Shown in pieces: positions 41,790 through 51,124 of a stretch of DNA of 56,859 bases; the first letter of the stretch is position 1, and every line of letters starts with the position of its first letter. Below the pieces are notes generated by a model that was given only the letters and a program-made list of their open reading frames with translations, did no database searches and was not told the DNA's origin. Location of the stretch: positions 1 through 56,859 of the forward strand of contig NZ_JAAVBE010000016.1 of NCBI RefSeq assembly GCF_014803725.1, written 5' to 3'. The position numbers and the translations under genes are program-made. This DNA comes from Desulfovibrio sp. (GTDB lineage Bacteria; Desulfobacterota; Desulfovibrionia; Desulfovibrionales; Desulfovibrionaceae).

Positions 41790-43093
41790 AACTGCGCGCA
41801 AGGGCACACAACCGGGCGGCAACGCTTGGGGATATTCTCGCCGAGGCGGACGAGCTGCATCTGCTGGACGGCGTGGAAGCCAAGCAGGCAAAACCGCGCA
41901 CTGCCAGCGAGCCGGTAATCAGCAATTTTCTGGAGCTGGTGGATTTTGTGGCCGCGCATGGCCACGAGCCCTGCGCGACTGTGCCGGAGGAAAAACTACT
42001 GGCGGTGCGGTTGAACGCCTATCGCACACGGCCTGAATTGCGCGCCAAGGTTCGGGAGTACGACTCGGTCGGACTGTTGGGGGAGGGAGAAGCAGGTGCG
42101 ACGGCGGGGCTGCAGGCTGTGGAGCAGGCGGAGAGCCAGGAAGCCCAGGCAAAGCCTAGTCCCACTTCACTGGATGAAATTTTTCAGGATGACGACCTTG
42201 ACCTCCTTGGCAGCGTGGACACCTCCATCTTTCAGCTCTCCCACGTCCCGGCGCACAAAGTGAAGGAGACGCCGGACGAAATCGCCAGCCGCAAACCCTG
42301 CGAGGATTTCTACCGCTACGAAAAGCTGTTCCACGATTTCCAAAAGGTACTGAAAACCCAGGCGGTCATGCAGCCCCGCTTCTCAAGTGAGGAGACCGTG
42401 GTGGTAGGCAACGTGTTCATCCTGCGGGGGATGCTCTGCTATATAGACAGCATTCTTAAGGAGGACACCTCCCAAGCCGAGCGCGATAACCCCCGCTTGC
42501 GCGTGATTTTTGAAAACGGCACGGAAACCGATCTGCTCAAGCGGTCCTTCATCCGCGCCTTGTATAAAGACCCGCACGGTAAGTATGTGGACTTCGGGCT
42601 GAACCTCTTTTCCAAAACTTCCGTCACCATCACCGGCAAGGACCAACCCACCGGCTATATTTACATTCTCACCTCGGAGACTGACGCCCCGGCACTTGCC
42701 AAATGGAAAAACGCCGGGCTGCTGGTGAAGATCGGCTACTCCGCGCAGGATGTGCGCGAGCGCATCAAGAACGCCGCCAACGACCCGACCTATCTGGAGG
42801 CCCCTGTCAAGCTTCGCGCCTCCATCGCCTGCTACAATCTCAACCCGCAGAAATTTGAGAATCTTGTCCATTCCTTCTTGCACAAGCAACGGCTCAACCT
42901 GAAGCTCATTGACCAGAAGGGTAAGCCGTACCACCCCGAAGAATGGTTTACAGTCGATTGGCAGACGGCGCTGGAAGTGTGCCAGCGCATTGTGGATGGG
43001 AGCATCACCAAGTATCGGATCGATAATACAACTGGGAAAATAGTTGTAAAAAATATATTTCTATCTAATTCTGATTCTATAGAAGGACAATAG
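41786..43093 (+). CDS. GIY-YIG (T5orf172) nuclease
   Basis: This is a 435-residue protein. The N-terminal 270 residues hold a low-identity domain with acidic stretches. The C-terminal GIY-YIG domain shows GYIYILTS (290-297), VKIGYS (314-319), Arg at 324/326 and the catalytic-type Glu in KFENLVHSF (358), followed by PEEWF. This is the T5orf172 subgroup. It starts at ATGA over the helicase stop, so it is translationally coupled. It is the likely cutting subunit of the operon. Confidence 0.88.
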   Translation: MKLRARAHNRAATLGDILAEADELHLLDGVEAKQAKPRTASEPVISNFLELVDFVAAHGHEPCATVPEEKLLAVRLNAYRTRPELRAKVREYDSVGLLGEGEAGATAGLQAVEQAESQEAQAKPSPTSLDEIFQDDDLDLLGSVDTSIFQLSHVPAHKVKETPDEIASRKPCEDFYRYEKLFHDFQKVLKTQAVMQPRFSSEETVVVGNVFILRGMLCYIDSILKEDTSQAERDNPRLRVIFENGTETDLLKRSFIRALYKDPHGKYVDFGLNLFSKTSVTITGKDQPTGYIYILTSETDAPALAKWKNAGLLVKIGYSAQDVRERIKNAANDPTYLEAPVKLRASIACYNLNPQKFENLVHSFLHKQRLNLKLIDQKGKPYHPEEWFTVDWQTALEVCQRIVDGSITKYRIDNTTGKIVVKNIFLSNSDSIEGQ

Positions 43094-43124
43094 GCGCAAA
43101 AACTATTTATTCCATCCATATTAT

Positions 43125-43166
43125 CTTGCCATAGTCTCCTACAAAATCGTTGGGGACTATGGCAAG
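43125..43166. terminator. Operon-end hairpin
   Basis: Arms at 43125-43139 and 43152-43166 pair over 15 bases with one G-T wobble. It lies between the nuclease stop and the convergent HNH-like gene. Confidence 0.75.
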
Positions 43167-43175
43167 CTAATATAT

Positions 43176-43454
43176 TTATGAGTCAACTGCCACCAAATCA
43201 TCTTCATCTACTTCGAATTCCGTGTCTTTTTTTCCTATATTGCACTTGGCGCAAAGCGGAACTATATACCACTTCCTATCTGTCGAGTCAGCTTTTTGTA
43301 CATGTGCACCATGTTCCGCATCTCTCGTGCATCCCTTGCAGGAACATGTCTCAAATGGCCACACCTGCTTTTCTTCCCAAAACTCTCTCCATGAAGAACA
43401 TCCAGCCGGGGGAGGATTATCACTGGTGCCTTTCAAATTTTTTACTTTTACCAT
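43176..43454 (-). CDS. Small HNH-like zinc protein
   Basis: This 92-residue protein has CSCKGC, then GAHVQKADSTDRKWYIVPLC and AKCNIG. This is the layout of a minimal HNH/treble-clef fold (Cys pairs, His after GA, C-x-x-C-N). The catalytic layout is plausible but the second His is not clear. It is convergent with the nuclease gene and could be a minor nuclease, anti-restriction or accessory defence protein. Confidence 0.6.
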   Translation of the reverse strand: MVKVKNLKGTSDNPPPAGCSSWREFWEEKQVWPFETCSCKGCTRDAEHGAHVQKADSTDRKWYIVPLCAKCNIGKKDTEFEVDEDDLVAVDS

Positions 43455-44170
43455 TTCTTCCCTCCTTAGTATTGTGAGGAACCATTTGGAATTGCTACCT
43501 TAACATATTTAGCCACGATAAGACGCTGTACTTCCTACTGAGGGAACATAAATTTTTTGCTAAAAAATAGCAAGAAAACCTATATAATTTTAACGTGTCC
43601 ACTTTATTGAAAGGATTACCCACTCGAGATGATTAAACTATCAATTTTATTAATTTTATCTATCATCTATGCTATCAATTAGATGGTAGTGCCCCCGATA
43701 TGGATTGAGTGTTGGCGAAAGCCGCCCGAAGCTCTACGGAGAGGGTCATCGCTATCAAGGATACGCTGGGTTTCGGCCAAGATCACAAAAAAATCAAGTT
43801 TCGGCAGTCAACCCTGAGTCAACCTTTGAAAATTTCCACCAGTCATAATCTCGGTTTCCTGTGCTGCCTGTACTCCACTTGTACACTAAGCGTGTGTGCT
43901 CATCCATTTATGGGTCATGTAAATCCGCCATTATCCGTGTCGAGACAGTACGCAGGCGCATCGCATGAGCGTTCCAGTCCCTACATAATGCGGCAGTCGG
44001 AAAATGGACGATCCTCCGCCACTTCGAGGAGAGTGCTACTATCTACCAAAGGCAAGAACTGCCAGAGATACTTTCCAGTAAGCACAAGTCTACCGCCCAT
44101 ACCCTTGGCTTCAGCCTAGCTCAAGTTCCCTACGAACTTATCACCGCTGAAACGCCACCCCTGCATTCCT
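43455..44170. other. Gap with no supported gene
   Basis: This 716-base stretch has short open frames but none with a credible domain or ribosome site. It is probably decayed mobile DNA next to the IS3 remnant. Confidence 0.6.
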
Positions 44171-44174
44171 AGCC

Positions 44175-45234
44175 TCTCCTATGCCAGGGATACTAACGTT
44201 TCAATGGGCCAGTTTATGGGGGGATCACGGTTATAATCCTGGCGCAACTCCTCGATGAGCTGCAGAGCTTCTGCCAGAGACACGAAGATATTCTGGTTCA
44301 GTCATTCATCCCGGGGCTTCCCTTTGAAACTCTCCACGAAACCGTTATCTGTCGGTTTCCCGGGTGGGCTGTGTCCCAGGTCCTGTATTTTTGCGCCAAT
44401 GCATTCAAGGCGTTGCCTATGGACTCCTAGCCATTGTCTGTAGGAAGTCCGCGTGAGAGGCGTCTTTGCAGGCGGAGGCGCTCCAACACCTGCACTACCC
44501 GTTGGCACAAAAGTGATACATCCACTTCCAGAGCTGCCTTGACCGATCCCAAAGAGCAAGGATGGCCAGGATATGGATACGCTGACCTGACTCAAGGCTG
44601 TCCCTGACAAAATCCATTCCTCATTGCTTGCAAGGATCGATGGCGTTGGTTGTGCGACCGCAGGACACAGGGACACTTCTTCATGGGACGCAAGCGCAAG
44701 GCTAGACCCTCCTAGCGGTACAGGCGTTCTGTCCGCTTGTGGTTCACAACGAGCCCCCACGCTGCAACAAGATATGCAGCCGCAGAACGCCAAAATGTCG
44801 CCCATCCTCTACCAATCCCCGTAGGCGCGGGGCAGGTCCGCATCCCGGTCCAGTGGTGGGGGACGCCGCACAGTGCTCCGACTGGCACCAAGTGCCACAC
44901 GAGACCGCCGCGGGGCGGCCCTGTATGTCGTCGGGATATAGCGCATGGCCTCACGGCACGACGCGGGCTTCAGAAGTTTTTGACAGGACATCCTTGCGGA
45001 TGGAAATGTTCAGCGCGTGCTCTGCCACCATCTCCCTCAGCTTGGCGTTCTCCTCCTCAGGCTGGCGTAGGCGCATGGCATCCGAAACATCCATGCCACC
45101 ATTCTTCGACAGCCACTTGTAGAAAGTGGCATCCGAAATACCGTGCTTAAAGCATATGTCCACGAAGCGTATACCGGCATCGGCCCTCACAAGATCCCGA
45201 TGATCTTCTCTCCGCTAACTCGACTCCGTTTCAT
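44175..45234 (-). pseudogene. Decayed IS3-family insertion sequence (orfA and orfB)
   Basis: OrfA begins at 45234 (MKRSRVSGEKIIGIL) and is broken after 15 codons, then resumes as GIRFVDICFKHGISDATFYK with QPEEENAKLREMV, a typical IS3 OrfA. OrfB fragments in several frames follow: KLLKPASCREAMRYI, LVVNHKRTERLYR, the DDE-end signature TDNGFVESFKGK and the tail SLAEALQLIEELRQDYN. Many frameshifts make it dead. No terminal repeats are certain. Confidence 0.85.
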
Positions 45235-45409
45235 AGTGTTGCTCGCGCGCAGGGACACTAATTTTCCGATGGAACAGCATTTTTTTTGGGGGGGGCAGAG
45301 GACACATCCCAGACGAGAGAAGTTATGTGGCTAGAAAGCCTTCTGGATAGAAGAAGTCATCGACTACGCAGTCGACATCATCTAGCGAGGAGCCCTATCG
45401 AAGCCGTAA
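45235..45409. other. Short gap with no supported gene
   Basis: This 175-base stretch contains T/G homopolymer runs and the likely edge of the IS3 element. No promoter box is clear. Confidence 0.5.
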
Positions 45410-46507
45410 TTGGGGTACGAGCTTCGAGCCAAAAGGGACATGTTGCAAACTGTTGAGTCCAACCGTAAATGGCGTCGTTGGAATTGGATGGTGTACACTT
45501 CGCCAAAAATAGTCTTTTTCCCAAAGTGCCTATGCAAAGATGATAAGAATTTCAATAGATCAAATTTTGAGGAAATGATCAATTTCTACTTGCACCTAAT
45601 AAAAATTTACGACATTATTAAAAAAATCATTCAATTTCATGGCATATGCGGAGGAAGTATGGGTAGCATAGTCTTTAAGCTCTATAGGTACCAGATCCTT
45701 CCTATTAGCAAACAATATGATCTTCGATTTTCTCTGGAAGATGTGATAGCCAACAAAAATAGGCTTTTTGCAGAATCATTGATGAAAATTAACCCTGAAT
45801 CTTCAAGTACCTCTAAAATTAACTATAGGATAACAATAGAAGAGAATACACTTAGTAAATTCCTACTGGTTATTTCAAGGGAGAAAAATGTAAAATATTA
45901 TAGGAAAGATCATGTGAAGGATATCATCCCATCATTTCCACCTGCATATATTCTCATTGATAATGCAAATGATATCCAAATAATTGCTGTACAAAATACT
46001 ATTGAATATAGCTCTACAGAACAAATTATAAAAGTATTAATAGATAGAATTAATGCAAAGATAAAATATATGAACCTTTACGTTAAATACTCTTCCATTT
46101 ATCGTGAAAGTTCTTTTTGGAAATTTGTGGAGAATCATAAGAATGAAATTGCTTATGTGTATTTTGAAATAATTACCCCAAACATGTCCTCGATTTCAAA
46201 AAATTTAAGTGATGACTTTAAAAGGATTGCAAAGGCGACAAATGCTGTATCAACTAAGTACAAAATTCAAGCAAATATGGATAGCCACTTAAATATTGAT
46301 CGAGACAATAGAGATATAGCAGGATTAGCTGACTATACATCCAGAGGCGGCGGCGAATCAAAAATTAAATTGCGTGGAACAAAAATTGATTTTCGATCTA
46401 ATGATTTTCAGTTACAAGTTGAAATTCCTGAAATAGATATTCCACGAAATTATAGTAACCTATTAGAAAAAATTGTAGGGGAAGTATACAATGGCTCAGA
46501 TAGGTAA
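45410..46507 (+). CDS. AT-rich unknown protein, first gene of a two-gene unit
   Basis: Up to 365 residues. The first 26 codons look like read-through of IS-like sequence; ATG 45488 (MVYTSPKIVFFPKCLCKDD, 339 residues) is a better start. Segments include NFEEMINFYLHLIKIYDII, YRITIEENTLSKFLLVISRE and a C-terminal GLADYTSRGGGESKIKLRGT. It is AT-rich with a biased Lys/Ile/Asn codon choice. I recognise no family. The 17-base overlap with the membrane gene downstream points to a coupled pair, of the size and style common in anti-phage systems. Confidence 0.75.
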   Translation: MGYELRAKRDMLQTVESNRKWRRWNWMVYTSPKIVFFPKCLCKDDKNFNRSNFEEMINFYLHLIKIYDIIKKIIQFHGICGGSMGSIVFKLYRYQILPISKQYDLRFSLEDVIANKNRLFAESLMKINPESSSTSKINYRITIEENTLSKFLLVISREKNVKYYRKDHVKDIIPSFPPAYILIDNANDIQIIAVQNTIEYSSTEQIIKVLIDRINAKIKYMNLYVKYSSIYRESSFWKFVENHKNEIAYVYFEIITPNMSSISKNLSDDFKRIAKATNAVSTKYKIQANMDSHLNIDRDNRDIAGLADYTSRGGGESKIKLRGTKIDFRSNDFQLQVEIPEIDIPRNYSNLLEKIVGEVYNGSDR

Positions 46508-46955
46508 ATATACAATAATGTTTATTATTGCTATTGTTATCATATTACTAAGTAACATTACAGATAGCACATATCTTAAAGAATCATTCTCGAAGGACGC
46601 GTTACTATTAGGTGGAGGAATTTTTACAATTCATGCAGCATCTGTGGGAATTCTCATCAGCCAACTCTCTCTCCTATCATGGAGGGAAAAGCATGATTTC
46701 ACAAATACAGTATCGAGTATTCGAAAGAGTTTAATTGAATCCATAATCTGCCTTGCGCTAATTATTATGGGTGCAATTTTCCAATACTCAAAATCATGTT
46801 ATCTTAATAATCCTAGTCATCCGGTATTAAATATAAAAAGTACATCTTTAATCATTCAAATAGTATGCATTTCAAATTTATTATACATCATTTATGATAC
46901 AATTAATGCAATTCTTCTTAGCTTTAAAAATATGCCCCTTAATAATGAGAAGTAA
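46491..46955 (+). CDS. Four-TM membrane protein, second gene of a two-gene unit
   Basis: This 154-residue protein has hydrophobic segments at about residues 8-24 (TIMFIIAIVIILLSNI), 40-66, 82-105 and 122-146. It starts inside the preceding gene behind AGGGGAAG. AT-rich like its partner. It could be an effector that perturbs the inner membrane, or an anchor. No family recognised. Confidence 0.75.
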   Translation: MAQIGKYTIMFIIAIVIILLSNITDSTYLKESFSKDALLLGGGIFTIHAASVGILISQLSLLSWREKHDFTNTVSSIRKSLIESIICLALIIMGAIFQYSKSCYLNNPSHPVLNIKSTSLIIQIVCISNLLYIIYDTINAILLSFKNMPLNNEK

Positions 46956-47212
46956 ACAAAAATCTGTAACACATTAATATCTAGCTTGATGGATTTAATA
47001 TATAATCTTTCGTTGCCTCTTGCCGTTTATCCTAGCCATTCATTAGAGGCGATTATTAAGAAGAGTACGACGACATAAACGATGCGTAATCCCTTCTAAG
47101 CATTCTAGTCTACCCATTCTACTTGGAACCTACTAGACATAGCCGGACTTAAAAAGTAAGGCTAGGAAGCAAGATCACCTTATAGCGAATAAAGGCCAGC
47201 CCCGGAGAAAGC
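46956..47212. other. Spacer between defence units
   Basis: No gene is supported. The region changes from AT-rich to mixed composition shortly before the DUF262 gene, marking the boundary of two separately acquired pieces. Confidence 0.5.
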
Positions 47213-49012
47213 ATGCCGTCAATCAGCAATACCTTTGGCACCGAGGAACCTCTCCTGAGCGACCTTTTGCGCATGATCCAAGACGGTACCATCCAGTTGC
47301 CAGATTTTCAGCGGGGCTGGGTGTGGGACGATGGCCGCATCCGTGGGCTCATTGCAAGTATATCCCAAGGGTATCCTGTCGGTGCCCTGATGAGCATGGA
47401 AACAGGGGGAGACGGAGTTCGCTTTTCTCCTCGCCCTTTTGAGGGCGCGACCCCGTCCAAGTCTCAGCCTGATATATTGATGCTCGATGGCCAGCAGCGC
47501 ATGACGTCCTTATTCCTTGCACTTAAGCATAAAGAAGCCGTCCCCACTCGTGACGAGCGTAAAAACCCAATGGAACGCTTCTATTATCTCGACATGGAAA
47601 CGTGCCTGAATGGTTCTGACCGCTTTGACTCCGTAATTTCAGTACCGAAAAATAAAAAAATTACAAGCGATTTTGGGAGGATAGTAAATCTAGACCTTAC
47701 GGAGAGGAAGAAAGAATTCGCATCCGGGATGTTCCCGCTCAACATAATATTTGATACCGACCTTACCAGTCAGTGGCAAATGGGGTATCAGGAACATTTC
47801 AATTTTGATACCGAGAAGATTAAATTCTTATTTAAATTCTCTTCTGATGTTATCATCCCCTTTCAAAAATATAAAATCCCTGTGATAAAGTTACTTAAAG
47901 AAACGCCCAAGGAAGCGGTCTGCCAGGTTTTTGAAAATGTGAACACTGGAGGTGTATCGCTAACTGTATTTGAGTTATTAACAGCAACCTTTGCGGCAGA
48001 GGATTTTCGTTTACGGCAAGATTGGGAAGAGCGCAAAGTCCTCCTGCGTGAGATAGACCCGGTGCTGGAGGGGGTAGACGAAACGGCCTACCTCACCGCT
48101 ATCGCGCTTCTAGCTTCATACAGGAGGCATTTGGAACAGGACACTGCAGTGAGCTGCAAGCGTAAGGACGTCCTCAACCTTGAATTGACCGAATACAAAG
48201 CATGTGCCGATGATTTGATGGAGGGCTTACGGAAAACAGCAAAATTTCTCCATTCTCAAAGAATTTTCGATATGTGGAACCTCCCCTATCAGACACAGCT
48301 TATTCCTTTGGCTGCGATTTGCGCTTGTCTGGGAGATAGGTTTGAAGACCATGAAGTTAAACAAAAAATCAGCCGCTGGTATTGGTGCGGCGTATTTGGA
48401 GAACTTTACGGAAGCGCCAATGAAACCCGCTACGCCCAAGATATTCAGAATTTTATGGAGTGGTTGGAGGCTGGCGATGAGCCGGTGACCGTCCGCGATG
48501 CGAATTTTGCTCCAGTTCGCCTATTATCGCTCCAGACGCGCAACAGCGCGGCATACAAAGGCGTGATGGACTTGACCATGAATATAGGATGCAAAGACTT
48601 CATAAGTGGGGACTCAATCCAACAAACTAACTATTTCGATGAAAAAATTGACATCCATCATATTTTTCCTGCAAATTACTGCAAGCACAATAATCTATCC
48701 CCGATCCTCTGGAACAGTGTGATAAATAAAACTCCACTTTCAGCACGGACAAATCGCATTCTTGGGGGCAAGGCTCCCTCTAACTATTTGGAAAGAATTG
48801 TAACCACACATCATGTCAATTCCGTGGCCCTAGATGAGCATCTTCGCTCACATCTCATCAATCCCGCGAACCTCCAGACGGATGATTTTGGTAAATTCAT
48901 CATTGACCGAGCCATAGCATTACTTGATTTGATTGAAAATGCCATGGGCAAAAAGGTCAGTGGACGAGATTCTGAAGAGACTATTAGAGCCTTTGGCGCA
49001 TCCCTAGTGTAA
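47213..49012 (+). CDS. DUF262/HNH GmrSD-type endonuclease
   Basis: This is a 599-residue protein. Its N-terminal DUF262 (ParB-like) domain has LPDFQRGWVWDDGRI (29-43) and LDGQQRMTSLF (91-101), the paired signatures of GmrS-like proteins. The C-terminal part carries an HNH-type motif DIHHIFPANYCK near residue 480, followed by NKTPLSARTNR, as in GmrD/DUF1524. Such proteins are type IV restriction enzymes acting on modified DNA. The ribosome site GGAGA is seven bases before ATG. Confidence 0.88.
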   Translation: MPSISNTFGTEEPLLSDLLRMIQDGTIQLPDFQRGWVWDDGRIRGLIASISQGYPVGALMSMETGGDGVRFSPRPFEGATPSKSQPDILMLDGQQRMTSLFLALKHKEAVPTRDERKNPMERFYYLDMETCLNGSDRFDSVISVPKNKKITSDFGRIVNLDLTERKKEFASGMFPLNIIFDTDLTSQWQMGYQEHFNFDTEKIKFLFKFSSDVIIPFQKYKIPVIKLLKETPKEAVCQVFENVNTGGVSLTVFELLTATFAAEDFRLRQDWEERKVLLREIDPVLEGVDETAYLTAIALLASYRRHLEQDTAVSCKRKDVLNLELTEYKACADDLMEGLRKTAKFLHSQRIFDMWNLPYQTQLIPLAAICACLGDRFEDHEVKQKISRWYWCGVFGELYGSANETRYAQDIQNFMEWLEAGDEPVTVRDANFAPVRLLSLQTRNSAAYKGVMDLTMNIGCKDFISGDSIQQTNYFDEKIDIHHIFPANYCKHNNLSPILWNSVINKTPLSARTNRILGGKAPSNYLERIVTTHHVNSVALDEHLRSHLINPANLQTDDFGKFIIDRAIALLDLIENAMGKKVSGRDSEETIRAFGASLV

Positions 49013-49064
49013 ACTTGGAATCATGTTCAGTGCGAGTGGTAGAGACACTTTGCAGAGGCTCATT

Positions 49065-50735
49065 TCACCTCATCCTTGTCCGGTGAGCGGGCCGTTGGGT
49101 ATCGCGCTCCTCCCCAGCCTTGGAATCGGTCGTCTGATCGCCTTCATTGGCACGGGGCTGTGTCTCTGCCAGTACTGGTTTCGATAACTTACCGGCTTTG
49201 ACTGCCAGCTCGCGCGCAACGGATGTATCCCCTTCAATGCCGAAAGCATAAGCCATCATGCGACGGGCGTAGCGTCGCCAGTCCCTGTCCGGGGGATTTT
49301 TCCAGGCTTGGGGCGCGCACTGGAAAAGCGTCTCCTCCACCACTTTTGGAGGAAAACCGACTTTGCGCATTTGGTAGGCAATGGAAGCATTGAAGCGCTC
49401 CGGTGTCACATTCGGGGAAGCCTGGAGGATGGCGCGGCCATAAGCCGTGTATGCGGCGCGCGGATCCCAAGTCGGCTGTGGCGGCACGGTGGGCCTTCCG
49501 CGAAATTCCGGGGGGAGCGCCTCAAGCGCCTTTCGGTAGCGCCAACGATGCGCCTGATAGACAAAACCGTGTTCGCGCAGCCAGTCCTCAAAGCGCTGGC
49601 GACGCGGCGGTTTTCTCTTAGGGAGCTCTCGCCGCAGCTGGCGCAGTCCCTTCCGCTGCTGGCGTTTGAGAAAATGCCTGGCGATGTTCAGGATATAGCG
49701 CGGGTAGCCCTGAAAGCGTTCATGCAAGGTTGACTGCTCCTGGCGTTGCTCCTTTTTCTTCCGTGCAAGCGCGGCATCAAGTTCGGCAGGCTCCTCAGGC
49801 TTGTCGCTTGCCGCCAGGGCCGCACAGTCCTCCTGATATTTCCGCCAGAGCTTTTGGTTGATGGGGCTCACCGGCTCCGGCTGTGGCGCGGACACCATCT
49901 CCCCATAATCTCCCACCACGAATTCCCCCAGCCTTTTCTGCAATTTACCAAGGCTGAACGCCTTGTCCACCGAAGACGCCTTGACTGCCACGTCACCCAC
50001 GAAAATGATGGCCCCGGAGCCCTTGCGCTCAAAACGCAGTCCCACCTCCGCGAGCCTGGCGTGGAGCTCCGCCCAGGTTTCCGCCGTGGCGAGGATTTTG
50101 TGCCCGCGTTCGTGCGCCACCCGCTGGGCCGACTTTTCCCCTGTGGCGCACTCAACATCCCTGGCAGCCTGCGTGAGTCTATGCCCGCGCCTGCGCGGAC
50201 GCGCCACGACCTTACCGCGCTCATCCACCGCGTAACGGGCGTGGGCTTCGGGCGTCCAGCCCTGCCGGTGCTCCACCAGCGCCAGAACCTTGTGCGCGGC
50301 CTCGATGTCAAAGCCGTTATTGGGGTCAATAACCTTCATGGAGACCGGGTGCATACGGTTGACGGCGATATGCACATGATAATTGTCCGTGTTCCAATGC
50401 AGCCCGTACACGGTCTGGCAGCCCTCAAGGCCCAGCTCCTTGAGAAAGATGTCTACGAGCTCGTCCACCTGCGCAGCCGTGGGCTGCTCGTCAGCCCTCC
50501 AGGAAAAGACATAGTGCGAAACGGGCATCCGCGAATGGACGCTCTCCGTCGCCAGGGCGATCATTTCCAGACGCTGGCCTTCATGCCGCGAAGCGAGAAA
50601 ATTGCGGCTGCCCGAGTGCTCCACTTTTTCAGCACCGCGCCCTCCTTTCGGCTGCCGGATGTAGTCCACCAGGTCGGCGATTTGGCGCGCTTTTGACTTG
50701 GAACATTTTTTAGATTTGATCTTCTTCACGATCAT
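49065..50735 (-). CDS. MOBP-type relaxase/mobilization nuclease
   Basis: The product has 556 residues from MIVKKIKSKKCSKSKAR, overlapping the MobC stop by 26 bases. The N-terminus has VDYIRQPKGG with the candidate catalytic Tyr; motif III reads NYHVHIAVNR. The rest is basic with a primase-C-like end (ASPNVTPERFNASIAY; WRRYARRMMAYAFG). It would nick oriT and lead the strand in mobilization. No coupling or mating-pair genes are present, so transfer would need a helper. Confidence 0.88.
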   Translation of the reverse strand: MIVKKIKSKKCSKSKARQIADLVDYIRQPKGGRGAEKVEHSGSRNFLASRHEGQRLEMIALATESVHSRMPVSHYVFSWRADEQPTAAQVDELVDIFLKELGLEGCQTVYGLHWNTDNYHVHIAVNRMHPVSMKVIDPNNGFDIEAAHKVLALVEHRQGWTPEAHARYAVDERGKVVARPRRRGHRLTQAARDVECATGEKSAQRVAHERGHKILATAETWAELHARLAEVGLRFERKGSGAIIFVGDVAVKASSVDKAFSLGKLQKRLGEFVVGDYGEMVSAPQPEPVSPINQKLWRKYQEDCAALAASDKPEEPAELDAALARKKKEQRQEQSTLHERFQGYPRYILNIARHFLKRQQRKGLRQLRRELPKRKPPRRQRFEDWLREHGFVYQAHRWRYRKALEALPPEFRGRPTVPPQPTWDPRAAYTAYGRAILQASPNVTPERFNASIAYQMRKVGFPPKVVEETLFQCAPQAWKNPPDRDWRRYARRMMAYAFGIEGDTSVARELAVKAGKLSKPVLAETQPRANEGDQTTDSKAGEERDTQRPAHRTRMR

Positions 50736-51066
50736 GATTGGCCGCTCCGATGGCGTCGATTTTTTTCGTGATGGTGTGCAAAAGTTTTTCGTGGAGCAGC
50801 AAAAATTCCTCACTGACTTTCGCTTCCCGCAGAGTCAGAAAATGATGTTTCAGCAGGCCGCCCATGCGCCGCAGCTCGCGGATGGTCCACTCGTCCGTGC
50901 GCGGGATAATCGGCCTGCCGCCAAAAATTTTTGATCGAGCATATTCGGAAAGCGACACGCCGATGACCTCCGCTTTTTCCCGCAATCGCGTTTTTTCTTC
51001 CGGCGTGACGGGGAGGGTCAGCAACTGGTTTTCCGCATAGCGCGGTCGTGTGTTTCGGTGGTTCAT
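50710..51066 (-). CDS. mobC: MobC relaxosome accessory protein
   Basis: This 118-residue protein starts MNHRNTRPRYAENQLLTL. The section LTLPVTPEEKTRLREKAEVI then GVSLSEYARSKIFGG is the ribbon-helix-helix of MobC proteins. It helps the relaxase melt oriT. It overlaps the relaxase gene and lies next to the oriT palindromes. Confidence 0.85.
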   Translation of the reverse strand: MNHRNTRPRYAENQLLTLPVTPEEKTRLREKAEVIGVSLSEYARSKIFGGRPIIPRTDEWTIRELRRMGGLLKHHFLTLREAKVSEEFLLLHEKLLHTITKKIDAIGAANHDREEDQI

Positions 51067-51124
51067 GGTTCACTCTTTTTTGCCTTTTGGACGTGAGAAG
51101 CGCAGCGCCGAGCGGCCCGGGAGT

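Noticed and set aside
43709..44119. 136-codon plus-strand frame near the IS3 remnant
   Set aside because: No ribosome site, no domain, and a composition unlike coding sequence; treated as decayed DNA.
45410..45487. N-terminal 26 residues of the 365-aa protein
   Set aside because: The Arg/Trp-rich start has no ribosome site and looks like IS-edge sequence; the start at 45488 is preferred although the evidence is modest.
45410..46955. Kiwa system (membrane protein plus DUF4868 protein)
   Set aside because: Gene order is reversed relative to Kiwa and I see no DUF4868 signature in the soluble protein.
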